NCBI GenBank assembly: GCA_002477505.1
Contig: DLQB01000127.1
Location: 1 to 6,491 of the forward strand
Direction of reading: 5' to 3'
DNA: 6,491 nt
From: Flavobacteriales bacterium UBA7443
GTDB taxonomy: Bacteria > Bacteroidota > Bacteroidia > Flavobacteriales_D > Sanyastnellaceae
Part shown: positions 5,808 to 6,491 of the stretch, piece after piece
Numbering within the stretch: position 1 is the stretch's first letter
Layout of the letters: every line of letters starts with the position of its first letter
Translations under genes and position numbers: made by a program
The notes under the pieces: model-generated
The model's database searches: none
The model's input: only the letters and a program-made list of their open reading frames with translations
Told to the model about the DNA's origin: nothing

Positions 5808-6491
5808 TTATTTTCGAATGCCATTGATCCCGCCGTCCGCTTGAAACACTTGACCAGTGGTGAAGGCCGCACCGTCCCCAAGGAGCCACGCGGCCAGTGA
5901 AGCAATCTCGTCTGCTGATCCCACGCGATTCAATGGATGCCGAGCTGCGGAAGCCTCCTGTTTTGCATCACTGCTCAACATGGCACTAGCAAGCGGTGTA
6001 TCAGTCAACGATGGAGCGATGGCATTTACTCGAATTTGAGGCGACCACTCTGCCGCCAACGATCGGGTCAATCCCTCCACAGCGCCCTTGGCCATGGCAA
6101 TGCTGGCATGATAGGGCATTCCAGTTTGAACCGCCACGGTACTGAACAACACCACCGATGCTTGCCTTGACTTTTGAAGCAGTGAAAAGTTGGTCTGCAA
6201 CGTTTGAGCAGCTCCCCACGCGTTGACATTCCAATCTTCCAGGGCATGTTCCTTTTTCAACCCTTTCATGGGTTTCAAGCGAATGGTTCCGGGGCAATAG
6301 GCGATTCCATCAAGTTGATCTGCAAAGCCACTCAAATCACATGGATGGGCGACTGCATCAAAAACCAAGCTCTGGTAATCTCCTGCGGCACCTGTTGGAC
6401 GTTGGACTCCCGTGCGGGAGACCCCAATAACGCGGTGTCCAGCATCGAGAAGTTGTTCCCGAAGTGCCGCACCAATCCCTTTCGAATCGCC
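5808..6491 (-). CDS. SDR-family oxidoreductase, 5' end cut off by the window edge
   Basis: The open frame continues to the right edge and encodes 227 residues here; only about 8-12 N-terminal residues appear to be missing. The visible protein starts with GDSKGIGAAL, the glycine-rich dinucleotide-binding motif (GxxxGxG) of short-chain dehydrogenases. Later landmarks are the strand-4 region GIAYCPG, the WNVNAWGA helix, and RVNAIAPSLTDTPLA (154-168) followed by the C-terminal HPLNRVGSADEIASLAAWLLGD and GQVFQADGG segments. The fold is therefore that of a classical SDR. The catalytic YxxxK is IAMAK instead: Lys135 is kept but Ile131 replaces Tyr, and the usual Ser is Thr118 (with Ser117 beside it). 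A tyrosine exists at 127, four residues too early. The protein may bind NAD(P)H but act non-classically or not be a dehydrogenase. It precedes the flavin reductase by 12 bases. Confidence 0.92.
   Translation of the reverse strand, partial: GDSKGIGAALREQLLDAGHRVIGVSRTGVQRPTGAAGDYQSLVFDAVAHPCDLSGFADQLDGIAYCPGTIRLKPMKGLKKEHALEDWNVNAWGAAQTLQTNFSLLQKSRQASVVLFSTVAVQTGMPYHASIAMAKGAVEGLTRSLAAEWSPQIRVNAIAPSLTDTPLASAMLSSDAKQEASAARHPLNRVGSADEIASLAAWLLGDGAAFTTGQVFQADGGINGIRK

Noticed and set aside
6366..6368. TTG start giving a 186-residue SDR
   Set aside because: The reading frame stays open to the window edge and the upstream codons encode the SDR glycine motif GDSKGIG, so the gene is longer and truncated by the window.

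Overview
The window most likely comes from a member of the phylum Bacteroidota with roughly balanced GC content. Three things point there. A perfect TAnnTTTG-type -7 promoter element (TAACTTTG) sits at bases 1-8, just upstream of the first gene. The starts I examined have no convincing Shine-Dalgarno sequence. The flavin reductase and the two photolyase-family proteins resemble those found together in light-response gene neighbourhoods of aquatic Bacteroidota. The phylum call is an inference; species cannot be named from the sequence.

Layout. One gene on the + strand, a typical 2-Cys peroxiredoxin (35-604), faces a tightly packed block of at least six genes on the - strand that fills the rest of the window. 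In transcription order the - strand block is: an SDR-family oxidoreductase cut off at the right edge (5808-6491), a flavin-reductase-domain protein (5121-5795), an alpha/beta hydrolase (4164-5081), an iron-sulfur photolyase of the FeS-BCP / (6-4) type (2367 to about 3965), a DASH-type cryptochrome/photolyase (1066-2370), and an unrecognised 154-residue protein (605-1069). The last three are linked by two identical stop/start overlaps (ATGATG, in which TGA ends the upstream gene). The peroxiredoxin and the last - strand gene meet stop-to-stop with no spacer at TGATCA.

How the genes may work together. The core is repair of UV-damaged DNA by two flavin enzymes of different classes: an FeS-BCP, whose four cluster cysteines, repair histidine and electron-transfer aromatics are all recognisable, and a CRY-DASH protein. 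The flavin reductase and the SDR could supply or recycle reduced flavin, although the SDR lacks the usual catalytic tyrosine. The peroxiredoxin on the opposite strand would remove peroxides formed under light or oxidative stress. The roles of the alpha/beta hydrolase and of the last small gene are unknown; their presence in this operon is the least explained part of the region.

Regulation. The promoter of the - strand operon is probably outside the window, upstream of the SDR gene. No CAAAnnTA (the reverse complement of TAnnTTTG) was found in the - strand gaps. The largest gap, 3966-4163 ahead of the iron-sulfur photolyase, holds a 16-base inverted repeat (ACCGTA-CATA-TACGGT) that is a candidate operator. 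No tRNA, rRNA, mobile element, CRISPR array or frameshifted gene was seen.
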